Shown here in pieces: positions 1 to 12,482 of a stretch of DNA of 64,000 nt. The first letter of the stretch is position 1; every line of letters starts with the position of its first letter. The notes below the pieces were generated by a model that saw only the letters and a list, made by a program, of their open reading frames with translations, was not told where the DNA came from and made no database searches. The stretch comes from Astrocystis sublimbata (taxonomy: Eukaryota; Ascomycota; Sordariomycetes; Xylariales; Xylariaceae). The stretch is from positions 806,001 through 870,000 of the forward strand of contig JAJNNY010000009.1 in assembly GCA_022453515.1 (NCBI GenBank), in the 5' to 3' direction. Made by a program: the position numbers and the translations under genes.

Positions 1-2103
1 TTCCTTCGCCTTTGAAAATATATCTTGAACATCTAGATGACCATTGGCTTCGAGCTCATTGATCGATATGTTGGATCCGTTTTTCCGGCGGGAAGCCTCT
101 TTCTGTACTCCGTGTTGTCGCTGACCTGCTTGGCCGCCCTTGAACGATATCTGTGTTTGTTTGAAACCACCGTCATCTTGTACATGAGCCAAATTCACTT
201 CATTCATTTTACTTCGCGGGTCTATTTCGATTGAGGACGGTGGAGTCCAGGGAAGGTGCTCACGATGACGACGGCGACCGCCATGTGCTTGTGAACGGTC
301 AACGACCGCAAGATGAGATCCTCGTGCGCCACCCGCTAGTGGACTTGACAATGGGCTACGATAAGGACCCCCAGGGACCGTGCTACGCGGAGCATTGAAA
401 GTCTTTGCATGTGTTGCGTCTTCGTGGCTTCGAGGCATATCCAGATCACCTGGTGGTGCCATTGTATGTCGAAGAATGGGGGGCTCCGGTGTCAGTGGAG
501 AGACATTGGGGTAGTGAGTGGCTGGATCGGTGCTCGCCGACGTCAGTGGGCTTGAGCTGCTGGTCTTTGCAACTTCCAAGGGCTCAAGGCGATCAAAGAT
601 CTGATGACCCCTATTTGCTGCCATAGTCGTTGCCTCGAGAGAGGGCGGAGATACTGGCATTCCCTTGTGGGATCTTTGATGATTCGGTTTTGGACGTCCA
701 TGAAGATCAACCGACATGTCAACCATCCAACGGTTCTGCATGTGAGGATTGCTCTCTTGGCGTAAGTGATTTCGGATGTCCTTTCCATTTATGGGTAGGA
801 AGGCGTTTGGCCGAATCTCTTCTGATGTTGGATCACATACCATCTCATCGGTAGTACAAACTTCGTTAATTGGTGAAATTTGATCGCGGGGTGGTAGATT
901 GACATGCACTTGGGGTGATTCCTGAGCCGATTCAGGTGAGCAGCTCGTACTGGTAGACTGGGTGTTCAATTCTCGCGCACCATGGAGCGGGCTCTTGTCG
1001 ACAGCAGCTGGCTTGTATACGCCGTTGCATAGATGACGAAATGCTTCCAAGACAACCTGTTCATCTGAGAATAGCACATTGTCTTTCGATGGCTCAATGT
1101 TGGCATCGTAGCTTCCCGGTGGGCAAGTTATATCGAGTCGAATGAAGCAGTCACTGACGTCGTTTAGCAAAGTGGAGGATTTTAGGTGTTCCATATATAT
1201 GCTCAATAGCCGCTTGGCTATGCCTCGCCCAGCGTTGATGGGGCGGCCGTCTACTGATAAGTAGTGACGCTTTGGTACCCTGTGAAGGTCTACACTAGGA
1301 TTGGCCAGGAGGGCCTCAAACTGGATGTTGTCGTTTGAAGCCTGGGAGCATTTGTTCACAGTAGGTTTTGCGTCTGGACTTGCGTTGCCGGTCTGGAAAG
1401 TTTTCAGAAGGCAACTGGACGTCATGTCGACCCCGAATAGCTGCAGTGCTGCTTCACTCGAAGTTGCGTTGCCCTTGGGGGAGTACGACCACGCTTTGGT
1501 TGGTGTCTGTAGAACTTTGAACATCAGTCTAAGCCGGGGCCGTGCCATGGCGTAAGATCTGAGAAGCTCTTGGATCTTCTCGAGGGTCTTCTTGGCGTCC
1601 TTAGTTGCGACTTGCCTACGCACAGGTTGATGGCTGAACAAATTGGTGACGCTAACAGTCGTTCCTACGGGGGCCGAGACTGGCTTATGCGTCAGTATGC
1701 CGCCTTGATGAGATTTCAGTCGGAGAACTGCAGCCACAGGCTCAGTGGCTATCTTGGTGATGATGGTCACATCGGCCATGGAGTTCACGCTTGCAAGTGC
1801 TTCACCGCGGAAGCCGAGGGATTTCCCGACAACACTTGGAAGCTCGTCGATGGTTCTCAGCTTACTAGTATGGCCGCGTTTACCAAGGGCGTCATAATCA
1901 TTGGGATGGATTCCAACGCCATCGTCCCGAACGCCAATCTTCGAAACTGTGTCTGGTGAGATAAGGACCTCGACAGAAGCGGCCCTGGCGTCAATTGCAT
2001 TGTCCAGTAATTCTTTTACTAGAATCACAGGGGTCACGATAACCGCATGGGAGCTTATGAGCCGCTTTGCTGAGTCAGGAAGACGAGAGATGGAAGAAGA
2101 CAT
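1..2103 (-). CDS. MLH2: MutL-family DNA mismatch repair protein, MLH2/human-PMS1 type (5' part; runs off the left edge)
   Basis: The frame is open without interruption from the ATG at 2103-2101 to base 1, giving 701 codons with no stop, so the 3' end lies outside the window. The N-terminus is a GHKL ATPase module of MutL type: KELLDNAIDA at residues 30-39 (E31 catalytic, N35 Mg-binding in the family), then DDGVGI and GFRGEALAS, followed by the transducer domain. The first 25 residues, ISRLPDSAKRLISSHAVIV, lack the GEVI motif of PMS2 and MLH1 and resemble the opening of human PMS1, the counterpart of yeast MLH2. MLH2 pairs with MLH1 as an accessory mismatch-repair and gene-conversion-tract factor; that role is family knowledge. 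From about residue 320 the sequence becomes low-complexity linker. It is divergent from RIB4. MLH3 is a less likely alternative. The endonuclease motif region cannot be judged. Confidence 0.85.
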   Translation of the reverse strand, partial: MSSSISRLPDSAKRLISSHAVIVTPVILVKELLDNAIDARAASVEVLISPDTVSKIGVRDDGVGIHPNDYDALGKRGHTSKLRTIDELPSVVGKSLGFRGEALASVNSMADVTIITKIATEPVAAVLRLKSHQGGILTHKPVSAPVGTTVSVTNLFSHQPVRRQVATKDAKKTLEKIQELLRSYAMARPRLRLMFKVLQTPTKAWSYSPKGNATSSEAALQLFGVDMTSSCLLKTFQTGNASPDAKPTVNKCSQASNDNIQFEALLANPSVDLHRVPKRHYLSVDGRPINAGRGIAKRLLSIYMEHLKSSTLLNDVSDCFIRLDITCPPGSYDANIEPSKDNVLFSDEQVVLEAFRHLCNGVYKPAAVDKSPLHGARELNTQSTSTSCSPESAQESPQVHVNLPPRDQISPINEVCTTDEMVCDPTSEEIRPNAFLPINGKDIRNHLRQESNPHMQNRWMVDMSVDLHGRPKPNHQRSHKGMPVSPPSLEATTMAANRGHQIFDRLEPLEVAKTSSSSPLTSASTDPATHYPNVSPLTPEPPILRHTMAPPGDLDMPRSHEDATHAKTFNAPRSTVPGGPYRSPLSSPLAGGARGSHLAVVDRSQAHGGRRRHREHLPWTPPSSIEIDPRSKMNEVNLAHVQDDGGFKQTQISFKGGQAGQRQHGVQKEASRRKNGSNISINELEANGHLDVQDIFSKAKE

Positions 2104-2999
2104 GGTCGAAAGTGCACTAGAGCATTGGAGATAGAGATATTGGGGGAGATTTCCGGTGTCTATACGACACAACAGTCACGTAGTACCAGTAGAACAAAGT
2201 AAAACAAGAACAAGAGCTTCAGACAAAGAGAGAGGGGGTGGAATTGATCTGGGAGCCCAAAAGGAATATTAAGCATGCATTGTAGAATACTGAGGTTAGG
2301 GTTGGAAGGGTTCGTTTGCATGAAGATTGATGAGGTGTGAGTGGTATGGAAGGGTGCGCGTCGGAGGCCGAAGGTTTGTTGAGAGCAACATGCGAATGTA
2401 CCTAGGTATTTTAGGCAACCACTCGGATTTCGAGTCAGCCAGATCACACTGTTTCATGCGATAATAATTCAATTGCTCACCATGTCTGGACTCGATGAAG
2501 CTCAACTGGCAGTCGCATCCAGCAATGACCGGCTACAAGCAGCATAGTGGGAGCAGATATAGGAACGATGATTGGCTGAAGCTCCCCTCTGCCCCTGTCC
2601 CTTGCTGCGTCATGCTCCGCTTTTCACGTCTCCGGCTCGCTTGCTTCGCCCCGCCTCGCCCCGCGCCTGCCGTGCCCGCCTCATCAGCCAGCCCGCCGTC
2701 TCAGGTTAGAGCTTGAAGAAGCCCGTTTGCTTCCGTCGTCGGGCTTAGATCCTGTCTTGTCTACCTAGGTACATTGAATGATACATAACAAACCCGTGCA
2801 GCATCTCCCCATAGTCTTGATACCTTATTCTAAGTAGCAGCAATTGCTCATTAGAATACCTCGACTACCTACTACTACGCATACATCGTGCCGTGCCGAA
2901 CGCAGCAGCAGCTCTAGCTTCCGCGGTGCCCACCTGCACCCCGCCATTTCGTATACCTCTATCACATACCACGACCCCTCCGTCGATTAGATACTCGCC
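2104..2999. promoter_or_regulatory. Divergent intergenic region, MLH2 / RIB4
   Basis: About 0.9 kb between two start codons facing away from each other, so it must hold both promoters. I see no gene. It contains two exact TACCTAGGTA palindromes (2399-2408 and 2762-2771) and a C-rich tract at about 2580-2700. The ORFs here lack family features. Confidence 0.6.
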
Positions 3000-3728
3000 A
3001 TGGCTTCCACCTCTCTCAAGGGCCCCAAGCCGGAGGAGCACGACGGCAGCGCCCTGCGCATCGGCATCGTGCACGCGCGCTGGAACGAGACCATCATCGC
3101 GCCCCTGCTCGAGGGCACCAAGGCCCAGCTGTCCAAGTGCGGCGTCAAGGACTCCAACATCGTCGTCCAGTCTGTTCCCGGATCCTGGGAGCTGCCCATT
3201 GCTGTGCAACGGTAAGCCCATTCGTTCTCTTGTCTCTCTCTCTCTCTCCCTCTCTGAGTACACATGTCGCGGAGGAAAAGAAAACGGTCCGAGGCTAAGT
3301 GTAAGCTACTGACTGACTCCCCATCGCGCTCCAGCATGTACACGGCCTCCCAGATCCAGCAATCCTCCTCGGGCGGCGCCTCGAGCGCCGGCGACCTCCT
3401 CGGCTCCTCGACGACGGACCTGACCTCCCTCGGGACCGAAGCCGCCTCGCGCCCCTTCGACGCCATCATCGCCATCGGCGTGCTGATCAAGGGCGAGACC
3501 ATGCACTTCGAGTACATCTCGGACGCCGTCTCCCAGGGCCTGATGCGCGTCGGCCTAGACCTCGGCGTGCCCGTCATCTTCGGTGTTCTGACCGTGCTGA
3601 ACGATGACCAGGCCAAGGCGCGCGCGGGCCTGACAAGTGGGAGCCATAACCATGGCGAGGATTGGGGTCTCGCTGCCGTCGAGCTCGGCGTCAAACGTAC
3701 CGCTTGGGCCAAGGGAACCCTGGAGTGA
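3000..3728 (+). CDS. RIB4: 6,7-dimethyl-8-ribityllumazine synthase
   Basis: Two exons, 3000-3211 and 3335-3728, joined across a 123-nt intron (GTAAGC...CTCCAG) that splits an Arg codon, giving 201 aa. The enzyme condenses 5-amino-6-ribitylamino-uracil with 3,4-dihydroxy-2-butanone-4-phosphate in the penultimate step of riboflavin synthesis. Family motifs are clear: [13 protein letters not shown] near the N-terminus, [13 protein letters not shown] at the exon junction, [19 protein letters not shown] with the conserved catalytic-region His, and [17 protein letters not shown] followed by GLAAVEL near the C-terminus. A Ser/Gly-rich insertion (about residues 78-100) separates the exon 1 core from the GVLIKGET strand; fungal members often carry one. 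The intron is a CT-repeat tract, which gives a strong polypyrimidine character. The start has a good context (gccATGg). Confidence 0.96.
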
Positions 3729-4570
3729 TTCCGCGAGAGAGGGAGCAAGAGCAAAATGAAGACAAAAGGGAGGCATCCGAAGAGGAGGTAGCTGGTCGGC
3801 AACCTGTGTGATTACTAGTAGGATACATGCCACTAGCTTCTGCTATGTTATTATAATCAAAGATGTATCTACATAGGAATAGCTTCTTGGGGTGGCATTG
3901 GCCATTTCAATGCCGAGACCAAGTAAGATTTCCTGGGCCGCCAAAGGAGGGGCCAAATAAATACCAACATTGCCACACTATTTTTCAAGCTTTCATGACT
4001 TAACTGTAAAGAAACCAACCCGATCCATTGCAATGCATTAGTAGCACTACCACTCAGGGAATAAACACACCCGGTTGGATTCATTGCGGAGCGAAAATTC
4101 GTCACTGTAGGAAGACAAAGCTGTGACCGATCGCCCATGGTACCATGCAACAGAGTATTAGATTAAGTGTAAAGGTATTTAAGCCAAGTCTATCATCCTT
4201 CGTCCCCTACGTTGGGCAGCCGGTGCTCACAAGGAATGATTCCAATGCATCCCTGATTTCATGTGAGCCGCGGAAGTTACAGCAACTTCCTTCACGCGCA
4301 AGACGTACTCTCTCTACCCATCTCTTCTATGCAAAAAGTCTTCGCCTCTCGTTGAGGCATAGAGCACCAGATATACAAAATGTGTCGAGACCACTTATAT
4401 CTCTGAAATCTAAGGAGCCGTGCCGGAAGACCCAGCTGGAATATCGCTTTAAGCTGATACTGATGCGACGCTCTTGCAGCGAACTGACGGCAGAGTGCTC
4501 CCCTTTTGATTTTCTCTAGCCGGACAATCGTCCCATTGCTGATGGATTGTGAAATAATGAAAATGCATTG
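3729..4570. other. Convergent intergenic region
   Basis: Tail-to-tail spacer between RIB4 and the 890-aa gene. It probably contains both 3' UTRs and terminators. I see no supported gene; an open frame at 4145-4519 has no recognisable features and unremarkable composition. Confidence 0.5.
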
Positions 4571-7401
4571 TTAGTTGATAAGAGCTCCGATGTTTGAGCC
4601 GAAACTCTTCTTAGATCGCCAGAGACTCTTCTTCTGTTCTCTCTTCGCCTTCATGGCTGCCCAGCCTTCGTCGTCGTCATCGTCGTCGTCATCTTTCGCA
4701 ACGGGGGTTACCTTGCTCTCAGCCTGAAGCTTAGAGTGAACAGGTGGGATGATGGCGCCCATGGTGGATGTCCGGCCGGACTTCTCGAAACCCATACTGG
4801 AAACGGGCCGGTACCGGCCAGGCAACCCGATGTTGCTTCGCTCAGATGGCGCAATCGAGGGAGCATAGCCCCCACCTTGGATATGAATCGATGGAAGGTA
4901 ATTCGCCTGCGGGGCAGGCTGGATCCACGATGCTGAGCTTGGCTGAACCATACTCATGGTTCTAGACTGCGGCAAGCCTTGAGATACGTCTAGGTTTGGG
5001 CCGTATCCCATGCCGCCAGGCATCATCGAGTTGCGTGCCCCGTCCCCTCCAAAAAACGAACTGCGCGACGTATCCCCAAATTGCCCCACGGAATGTGACT
5101 GCATGTGTCCTATGGGATGATGAGGCGCTTGCTGTTGGGTGTTGTTCTGTGTGGCCATCATCTGCATAAACTGCATTTGCATCTGCATAAATTGTTGCAT
5201 CTGCTGGTTCATATTGATCTGTGCCTGATCACCGGGAGTGAGCATCGGTGATTGCATCGACTGCATGCTCATGGGGTACATCATTTGTGGCGGAATCCCA
5301 TTGATAGGATCAAATCCTGAGTTCATTTGCGGCATACTGTTTTGGGCGTTGTCTGCGGGAGTACCTCGTCTCAACGCTCTAGCCCTTTCTTCGTTGGCAA
5401 TGACACCGACTAAACCACCAGTGGCTTGTGGCCTTGGTGGAGCTGGCGCACCACCTGCAAATGCGATCGACTCTCGAGGAGCCTGGTTGATCAGCCCGGC
5501 ACCAAGGTATGGGTCCTGCGGTAGTCTGCGAGCGAAGGGGGGAAGTCGACCACCATCGCCGGATCCAGCGTTTGTACCAGGATCTGCCGAAGACTGCATC
5601 GAGGCCCTCAAGTTTGGCTGTGACCCCATAGTGCTAAGACGAGTGGGCGGTCGGTTCTTGTTCGGAAAGCCATGCGCCGCAAGTATAGCAAGTGGTACTT
5701 CCTCGTCTTCTTCGGATCCGTCCGAGGGTGGCGTGGGCATGTGAACATTTGCCGCATTATGGCTCCCAGGAAGATTTGGTGTGCTAAAAGACGTAGATAT
5801 GGCTGGCCTCGGAGCCGAGGTCGAGGATTCACCCGTGACCTTCATCATTTGCTGCCGGTATACCGACATCTGAGCCTCTTGTTTCCGTCGCTGTCTCTGG
5901 ACCTGTTTAGACTTTTCGAGCTCGTCATCTTCGTCATCATCGTAGTTTATCTCTTCATCCTCTTTATCTGAATCGACTGGTACAATTCCAAGCTTTTCCT
6001 CCTTTGCTTTGTTTTGGCGGTAGCTCTCGAATTCAGCGGGGGTCATGACTTTGTTGCTCTGGTTCTGTGGCGAGGTGTTAGATCGGCCACCAATCCTTGG
6101 AGAAATCCGTGGAGGATGACTAAACGACTTGTCGAATATATTATCGACTTCTTGAATCTTGTCGTATCGCGGTGCCTTAGAATACGGACCCGTCAAACCC
6201 CCGTGGTGAGCGGACTGGGTAGCAGGTGGTGGCTTGGCTGCATCACTGGCCAGGAACCTAGACGCTGCTGACATATCACTCAACAAAATGGTGTCCTCGG
6301 TGTCATCCTCTGACGGTGGGCGCTCGGGAGATGTCTCGCTCGGCTTTGACATGGCTGCGGTCAGTGGTGGGGGTGCACGCTCTCCACTATTGACAGGAGA
6401 GGCATACAGCCGCCCAGATTCAAGTAATCCATCGCTTGATTGCTGGCTATTCCACAATTTGAGTGGAAGCTCTACCGGAGCAGCGTGGTCGAAATGAAGA
6501 GGTGAAGGATGATTGGGCCTGGCATGTGCTGTCTCAAGTTTCTTGACTGTTGCAACACTAGATCGCTTCTCAAATTTGGTTAGCATGCCACTGCTCCATT
6601 CACCACCAAGATCGAGATTGAAGTCCGAATCCTCAAGCTTTGGCGGCGTTGAAGTTGTCACTGTGGAAGCTGTTGTCGCTCGAGAACGCCCGCTCGGTGT
6701 TTGCGGCGTCTTGTTTTCGGGCATAGGAGGAACGGGCTCCTCTGAAGGGATGGGAGGCAATGCATGCTTCTTGTTCCCCCCAAATGAAAACGTCCTGCCG
6801 GCTTGTTTGAGGAAGCCAGAGCCTTTGTGGACGGGAGGCACCGGGGGGATGGAAGTGAAATCATCAACCGATGGTAACGGCTTCCTTGTATTGGAGTTCC
6901 GCAGTTCGTCCTGCGGGGAACTGAAGTCAGTGGATGACGGAGTCATCGATGTGTTGCTATGACGAGATGAGTTGTCGGATCCGGTCTTGGTGGTGTGAGA
7001 GCTGCCACTGCCACTAGTAAATCATCAGTATTATTTCGCGGCAGAAGACTAGCACTGAATTGTGTTATGCTCGTGTTTGAGTTCCATAGCCTGGTAATAA
7101 CACGCAAAGCCAGGAAGAAGACGACCAAGGTAAAAATGCGCAGCATGTTCGAAGATCAGGACAGCACATACCGACTGCTATGCAGGCCTGCAAATAGATT
7201 GTCCTCCATTGAGAGATCGTGTATGTTTGTTGTTTTTGAGGTACTGCCCGCCGCCCGAGATAGCCTCACACCACCGTCGAACGTTTTCACATTACTGTTA
7301 TCCGGCCTTTCGAGTACCCTAAACGAGGGCTCAGCTACCGGCGCATTTTGGTCGTCGGCTGCGGTCGATTTCCGCCGGAAGTTGACTGGGAATATAGGCA
7401 T
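4571..7401 (-). CDS. Large disordered fungal protein of unknown function (890 aa)
   Basis: Two exons: 7401-7172 and 7013-4571, joined across a 158-nt intron (GTATGT...ACTAG) that splits an Arg codon. I do not recognise a characterised orthologue. The N-terminus (MPIFPVNFRRKS; later FRVLERPDNSNVKTFDGGVRLSR) looks conserved. The middle is Pro/Ser-rich and predicted disordered, with an acidic patch (NYDDDEDDELEKSK) next to a basic RQRRKQEAQMSVYRQQMMK helix. A Met/Gln-rich segment lies at about residues 660-700. The C-terminus has a run of eight Asp (about residue 850) and then the motif EGWAAMKAKREQKKSLW, ending in a basic tail. No membrane segment or enzyme domain is visible. The layout fits a scaffold or adaptor, but that is only inference. 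Without exon 1 the longest single frame would start at 6946, but the spliced model adds 99 residues in phase. Confidence 0.8.
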
Positions 7402-10400
7402 ATAGAACAGCTCGACTCGAACTGATTAGGCTCGCCACGAACCCATAAATACCCTGAATTAATCGGTGTGGGCGGCGCTCGTGCGAAGGCTGCTTCGTGT
7501 AGGCCCTCGTAGGTTGGATGAATAATGGGCGGTAGGACAGGGTAATCAAGTAGCGTAGGAGAATGTCTGCACGATGAGATGTTAGCGGTGTTCTTCTCGT
7601 GTAAGCGCCTGCAGATCTATGTCATATGCCAAATGAAACCAGAAATTCTCGATCCAAGGCCTATTTCATTTTTCTACAGCATGGATTGGCCGTGGCTGAA
7701 TGGCGCAAACACCATGTTGCCAAAAGGAGAAAGCAGCTTTGCCTTCAGAATCTGGGTGGGTTGGGTGCAACAAAGGGCATTACATATGGACTACGACATG
7801 TTGTGCCTTGGTACGCAAGTGAAACAAGCCTCGAGAGTTGGTACTCGCGAAGCACCAACAACGTATCAACCGCGGACTGGGGCCAACAAGCGAGAGGCTC
7901 AGGCCGAGATGCAACAGCGTTCTACTTACATGTCCCCGGCAAGTAGAACAGGAAGCCGGCGCGAAAGCGGTTCGCTGTTGACGTATACACGTATGGATCA
8001 ATGTAGGCTCGATCCTATGCAGCGGCCGCGCAAGTCTCCAATGGAAGATCAACAGTTGCTGGTCGACCTGGGTGTGTATTGGCCAGGTTACGGAAACAGC
8101 GCGTTGTGTATGTGCTGCGTGTACGGTATGCACAAGAACGGCTATGCAGAACTGGGCGAAGTCGTTGTAGAATTAAGTGAGATGGAGGCTCGACGATGTG
8201 GCAGGGCCAGAAAAAGCAAGCGAAGAAGCAAAAAGGGGGAGGCCGAAAGATCAGCTATTGCTGACTATATTATAAGAGAAGTGTATAACGAGACGACACC
8301 CGAATGATGATGACACTGGCAGTCTTGCAGAGCGAAAGTGAAGACGGATCAGGCCGGCAACAGTGTGGCTACACTCAGGAACGCTCGGGGCAGGCTCGAC
8401 AACGAGAGAACAAGCGGTCGAGATGCTGAAAGGTCGAGCAAAAGATTGGGAATGAGGTGGAAGGTTTTGGGGTGGGAATGCTCGTGTTAGCTAGAGGCGA
8501 TCGACTGACTTAATGGCGGCTAGGTGCTAGACCTAATAGATCTACTAGGCCGGCCAAGTCCTGGCCAAGTACTTTCCAGCAGCGCTGCCAGTACCTTGGA
8601 ATGCAGGACGAAACCAGCAGCGGAGCCAAGTACCTCGGACAACTGCACCGTGAACAGGTTGCTACTGGGTGGCTCGGGTGGTAGGCCAGGCAAGCACCCC
8701 ACTGATGGCTACCCTCATACAGTGTGTGAGAGAGAGACTAGAATACTGTCTTAGGTGGTAAAGGATCCAGAATCCAACATCGTTAGCATGTGTCATGTGC
8801 CGCTGACTACCTAGGTACCGCTGTACCAGGCACAGGCAGCAGGGCACGGGCCAGGCATGCGGCTCGCCAGCACTGAAGCCAGCACACCACCCACCTGCAG
8901 CAAAGGACCTCAGGGTGTAATGCGCAGTTCAACTGCCCAGGTGCACCTGATGGATGTTTTCGGAAGACCTCACCATGTACGACATATATCCGCCTCCAAT
9001 GTCTTATTTTCACTTTTGGGCTCTATCTCGACGCTCTCTACCCGCTCCAGTAGCTAGAATAACTCTTCGGTTCTCAGGTAGGTACGAGTACCTAGGGGCC
9101 TAGGTACTGTCGACAACCATTTCGCAAATCATCATGGAGCATGCCAGCACGCGCACTATTAGCCAATAGCGAAAGCTGGGTAGGTACCCACACCGTCCTC
9201 GTGTCAGGCCTCTCCAGGGCTGGCCTCAAGGGATCTTGTCGAGATTGTTGCTTGGTTGTTCACTGCCGAGACTGCTGAAGCACCGGGCAACAGCTGAAGC
9301 GGGGGGGAGATAGGGATTTGTCTCCAACGACCTACCACCAGCTCGTCGCGGCATACCCAAGCTCAAGGCACGAGTACTGTAACCGTCGCCAGCCAACATG
9401 AAGTTATGTTCTTACTTGGACATATGGTTCTGTGCAGGCACTTCATCGCAACTTCGAGGTGTTGATACGGTCAGGTCGAAGGAGTTCCCGGCTTCTGAGG
9501 TTACTGAACTGTGCCAACTTGACACCTTTATCTACCTTTTCCTTTTCCCCTTCCACGTACACTACATACATACGCTACTTGCTGATTTTACAGGTACAGA
9601 AATAGGTGTCCATGCTGTCCATGCTGGTCCGATTCCAACGTGTCTAGTACGGTGTGTCTAATCTTTTGCCCGATTATGGGACCACTTACCCTGCCTAGGT
9701 TCATGGGTATTGGCTGTCTTGGTTGCCAATGACATGGGTGTTTAAGCCACCATGCTGGAATCGGCGACGCATTACCCAAACGCCCATGGTTCCCGGGGAT
9801 ACCGGTCAAAGCAGCGGCTTTCACTTTTGTGCTAATACGCCTAGGCTTGCGATACATCTTGGTTATCCCAGTGGTCCTGTCTTGCCTGTCTGAGCGTGTT
9901 AACATATTTAGGCAGGACCTTATCGCCAACAGCATTCTACTCCGTACGTTGTTACATGTAAACCGTGCTTGGTATCATCTATCTGCTCTGAGGCGAGAGG
10001 CTTGTCCTTGAAGGATTTCGATACACAAGGCACATCCATTTATCTTCCCGGTTCTCCAGCTCACAGCTAGCGTCATAGCTAAACCAGTTCGTCGCCATTG
10101 ACGCTGATCGGTGCAACATCGGACAGGGTACACAACGAGATCTGTGTCACTTGAATCGCGTTCTTCCTGTTAGCAGTAATTGCAAGCTTGGAACAGTTCC
10201 TTGTCCTTACAATCCGCAAGCTGAAGAACATCCGCGAACGACTTGAATTAAGCCTGCATACGGAGTGGAAAGACGATTCGGAAATACCCAGATTGTACGC
10301 TACGCGGATGACAACACTTGATGATCACTGAAAACTCCGAGACTACGAGTGGGTCTCGCTATAATTACCGAATACCTAACAGGCATTGTACGTACAGCCA

Positions 10401-12482
10401 CGCCGCCAGGTATTTCTGCCGCGTAAACCATGTGACGATTACCAATGAAGCGGAACGCTTATATGCAACTTACTGTATTCATGTCTGTTCATAAGTATAT
10501 CTTCCAGTCGGTGTTCAACCATTTTCCTAGACTTGTCGTAAATCGTTCGCGTATTGTACAAATGAGCACCGCAATGATAGGCCAATAGTGGCATAAGGGG
10601 TTGTTGGTCTTGGCCTTTGCCCTCAGGACCGCGGGGAGTAGCACCGCAAGACTTAAGTATGTCGTTTACATGCCACCACCCTCGCCACCTACTTACACGT
10701 ACGTTGGAGATTCTAGAACCTTGAGGCCTGTACCCGGGCCTCCAAGGCAAAGACGGAGCCCTATCAGATGATCACAAGAAAGGCCGCTGTTAAAGTCAAA
10801 CGTGCTTGTTTATTAACGGTCACCCCTCGATATGCAACACAATGCAGGAAAACTTGGTGGGATCCAGGTTTTGATCCAAATTGTCACCCCTTGCTCCTGG
10901 CTCGAGCGTCCGTGTACCTACGGAATTCCATACCGGTACCTGTGCGTAGGTGGATCGGTTGCTTGATCGACTGTACACAGTGACTCTCGTATTCAGACTC
11001 CTTGGCAGCTGAAAGCTATATATAAGTACACAGTACCCAGTTTCTCATCCATCTGGATGGATGTCTCCATCCAGTTGGTGTTAAACGCATACATAGATTA
11101 TACTTACATCGAATGTGGGCATTATCAGACTTCACCTACCTACCCACCTACCTACTCGCTACTGTATGGTAGTATTATTCTATAGCACTTTTTGCTTGTT
11201 GCGGGCCAGGTACTAATTAGCGAGGTTAAGTTTGTGTGTATGCACGCAAGGGAGTTGTTGCGGTGATAACAACCTTGGAATTTGTATGAATCTACATAGT
11301 ACCATTTCTGAGTGTTGCATGCGCATGCAGATGGCCAACATTAGCTTGAAGAAGCTGCACATTCAGGGGCGTTACCTGATCCGGACCTGCCGGAGTGAGT
11401 GTCCAGCTGTAGCTCCGCGGCGTTGCGCCGGGTTGGTGCGAATTAGGTATATTTCACTTAAGTTCAAATTCGGAACGAGAAGCGGGCTGTTTAAAGTTGC
11501 TTCCTCCCGCGCTGCACATAGCACCCCGCCGACGGGGTTCGCTATGCGTCATGCATGTATCGTATAGTTGTATGCTCCCCATTGTACGCCTGATATTCTA
11601 ATATAGATAGCACTGTTTTGCTTTGTTTGACTGGTTTAAATCAAAAACCGATCGCTAATGTCGGAGAAACAGATACGTTTACATCTTTTCGATCGATTTG
11701 CGGTTGTATAACAAAACGGCACAGTTCAAGGTTATTGTTTCTCGATAGTGATGGGCAGCACGTTACATTATGTAGACGTTGAGTTTTATCAGAGCCTACG
11801 TCCCTTAGCTAAATTAAGTCTTTTTCCAGTTTCCAGTTCCTCGGTTCCCTCCAGTCTGGTGCGCCTTTGTTTTCACTGCATTGTGCTCTCCAGTCCCTCG
11901 GTGACAGCTTGGTACCTACCTACCTGTTCTATGTATGCGGAAAGGAATTTAATTACAGAGCCAAATTGCAAGTTAGGGAGCCCATTGTTCCTGCAGCCAA
12001 ACCCCAGCTTAAGTGCTGTCGCACACATTGCTTGCGGGCGCAGAAGTTACAGCTACAGACTACAATCTAATGTTGTTCGGCCCAAGAAGGTGCGATTGTG
12101 GTCGGGTGGGGGGGCCGTTGGTGTTTAGCAGGTGTGCAGCAGTCACTGTTCACTAAAGTCTGCCTGCAGTAGTAGCAATTGTCGCGGGAAGCACGCGTCT
12201 ACCTCCCCCGCCATAATTTTCAAGCTAGAGTAGACACTACCTTTTCCCCTCCATCACCAATTCTTACTTTACTTATCCACGACAATCGTGCCGCAGCCAC
12301 AGCCACAACCACAACCATAACCACTTACATCTGACCTTAACCCTGCGAGTAAGCAGATTTCGACTCGACTTGCATACCTCAGTTCGAAGACGGGGCTGAC
12401 TTGTTGTTAGCTGGTCCTCCGAAGCTTCGCCTTCCGTTCTACCTTGCGCCCTCGGCTGTCCTAGTCTTGCCAGCACTCGACA
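7402..12482. other. 5-kb region without a supportable gene
   Basis: Upstream of two divergent genes (890-aa protein and ADE8). Several open frames occur (the longest at 7579-8307, 242 codons), but none has domain features, spliced partners or a family match that I recognise. The region carries an exact TACCTAGGTA palindrome at 8808-8817, an imperfect palindrome at 9088-9107, and polypyrimidine and CCACAA-type runs at 12280-12330 just upstream of ADE8. It may hold long promoters, non-coding transcripts or decayed DNA. Confidence 0.5.

Noticed and set aside
1..2103. Assignment as yeast-PMS1/human-PMS2 or MLH1
   Set aside because: The N-terminus lacks the GEVI motif of those proteins and matches the human PMS1/MLH2 opening better.
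2987..3802. 271-codon frame antisense to RIB4
   Set aside because: Shadow of the GC-rich RIB4 exons; it also runs across the CT-repeat intron.
7579..8307. 242-codon open frame on + strand
   Set aside because: No domain, low-quality composition, no spliced neighbours; best explained as chance in a stop-poor stretch.
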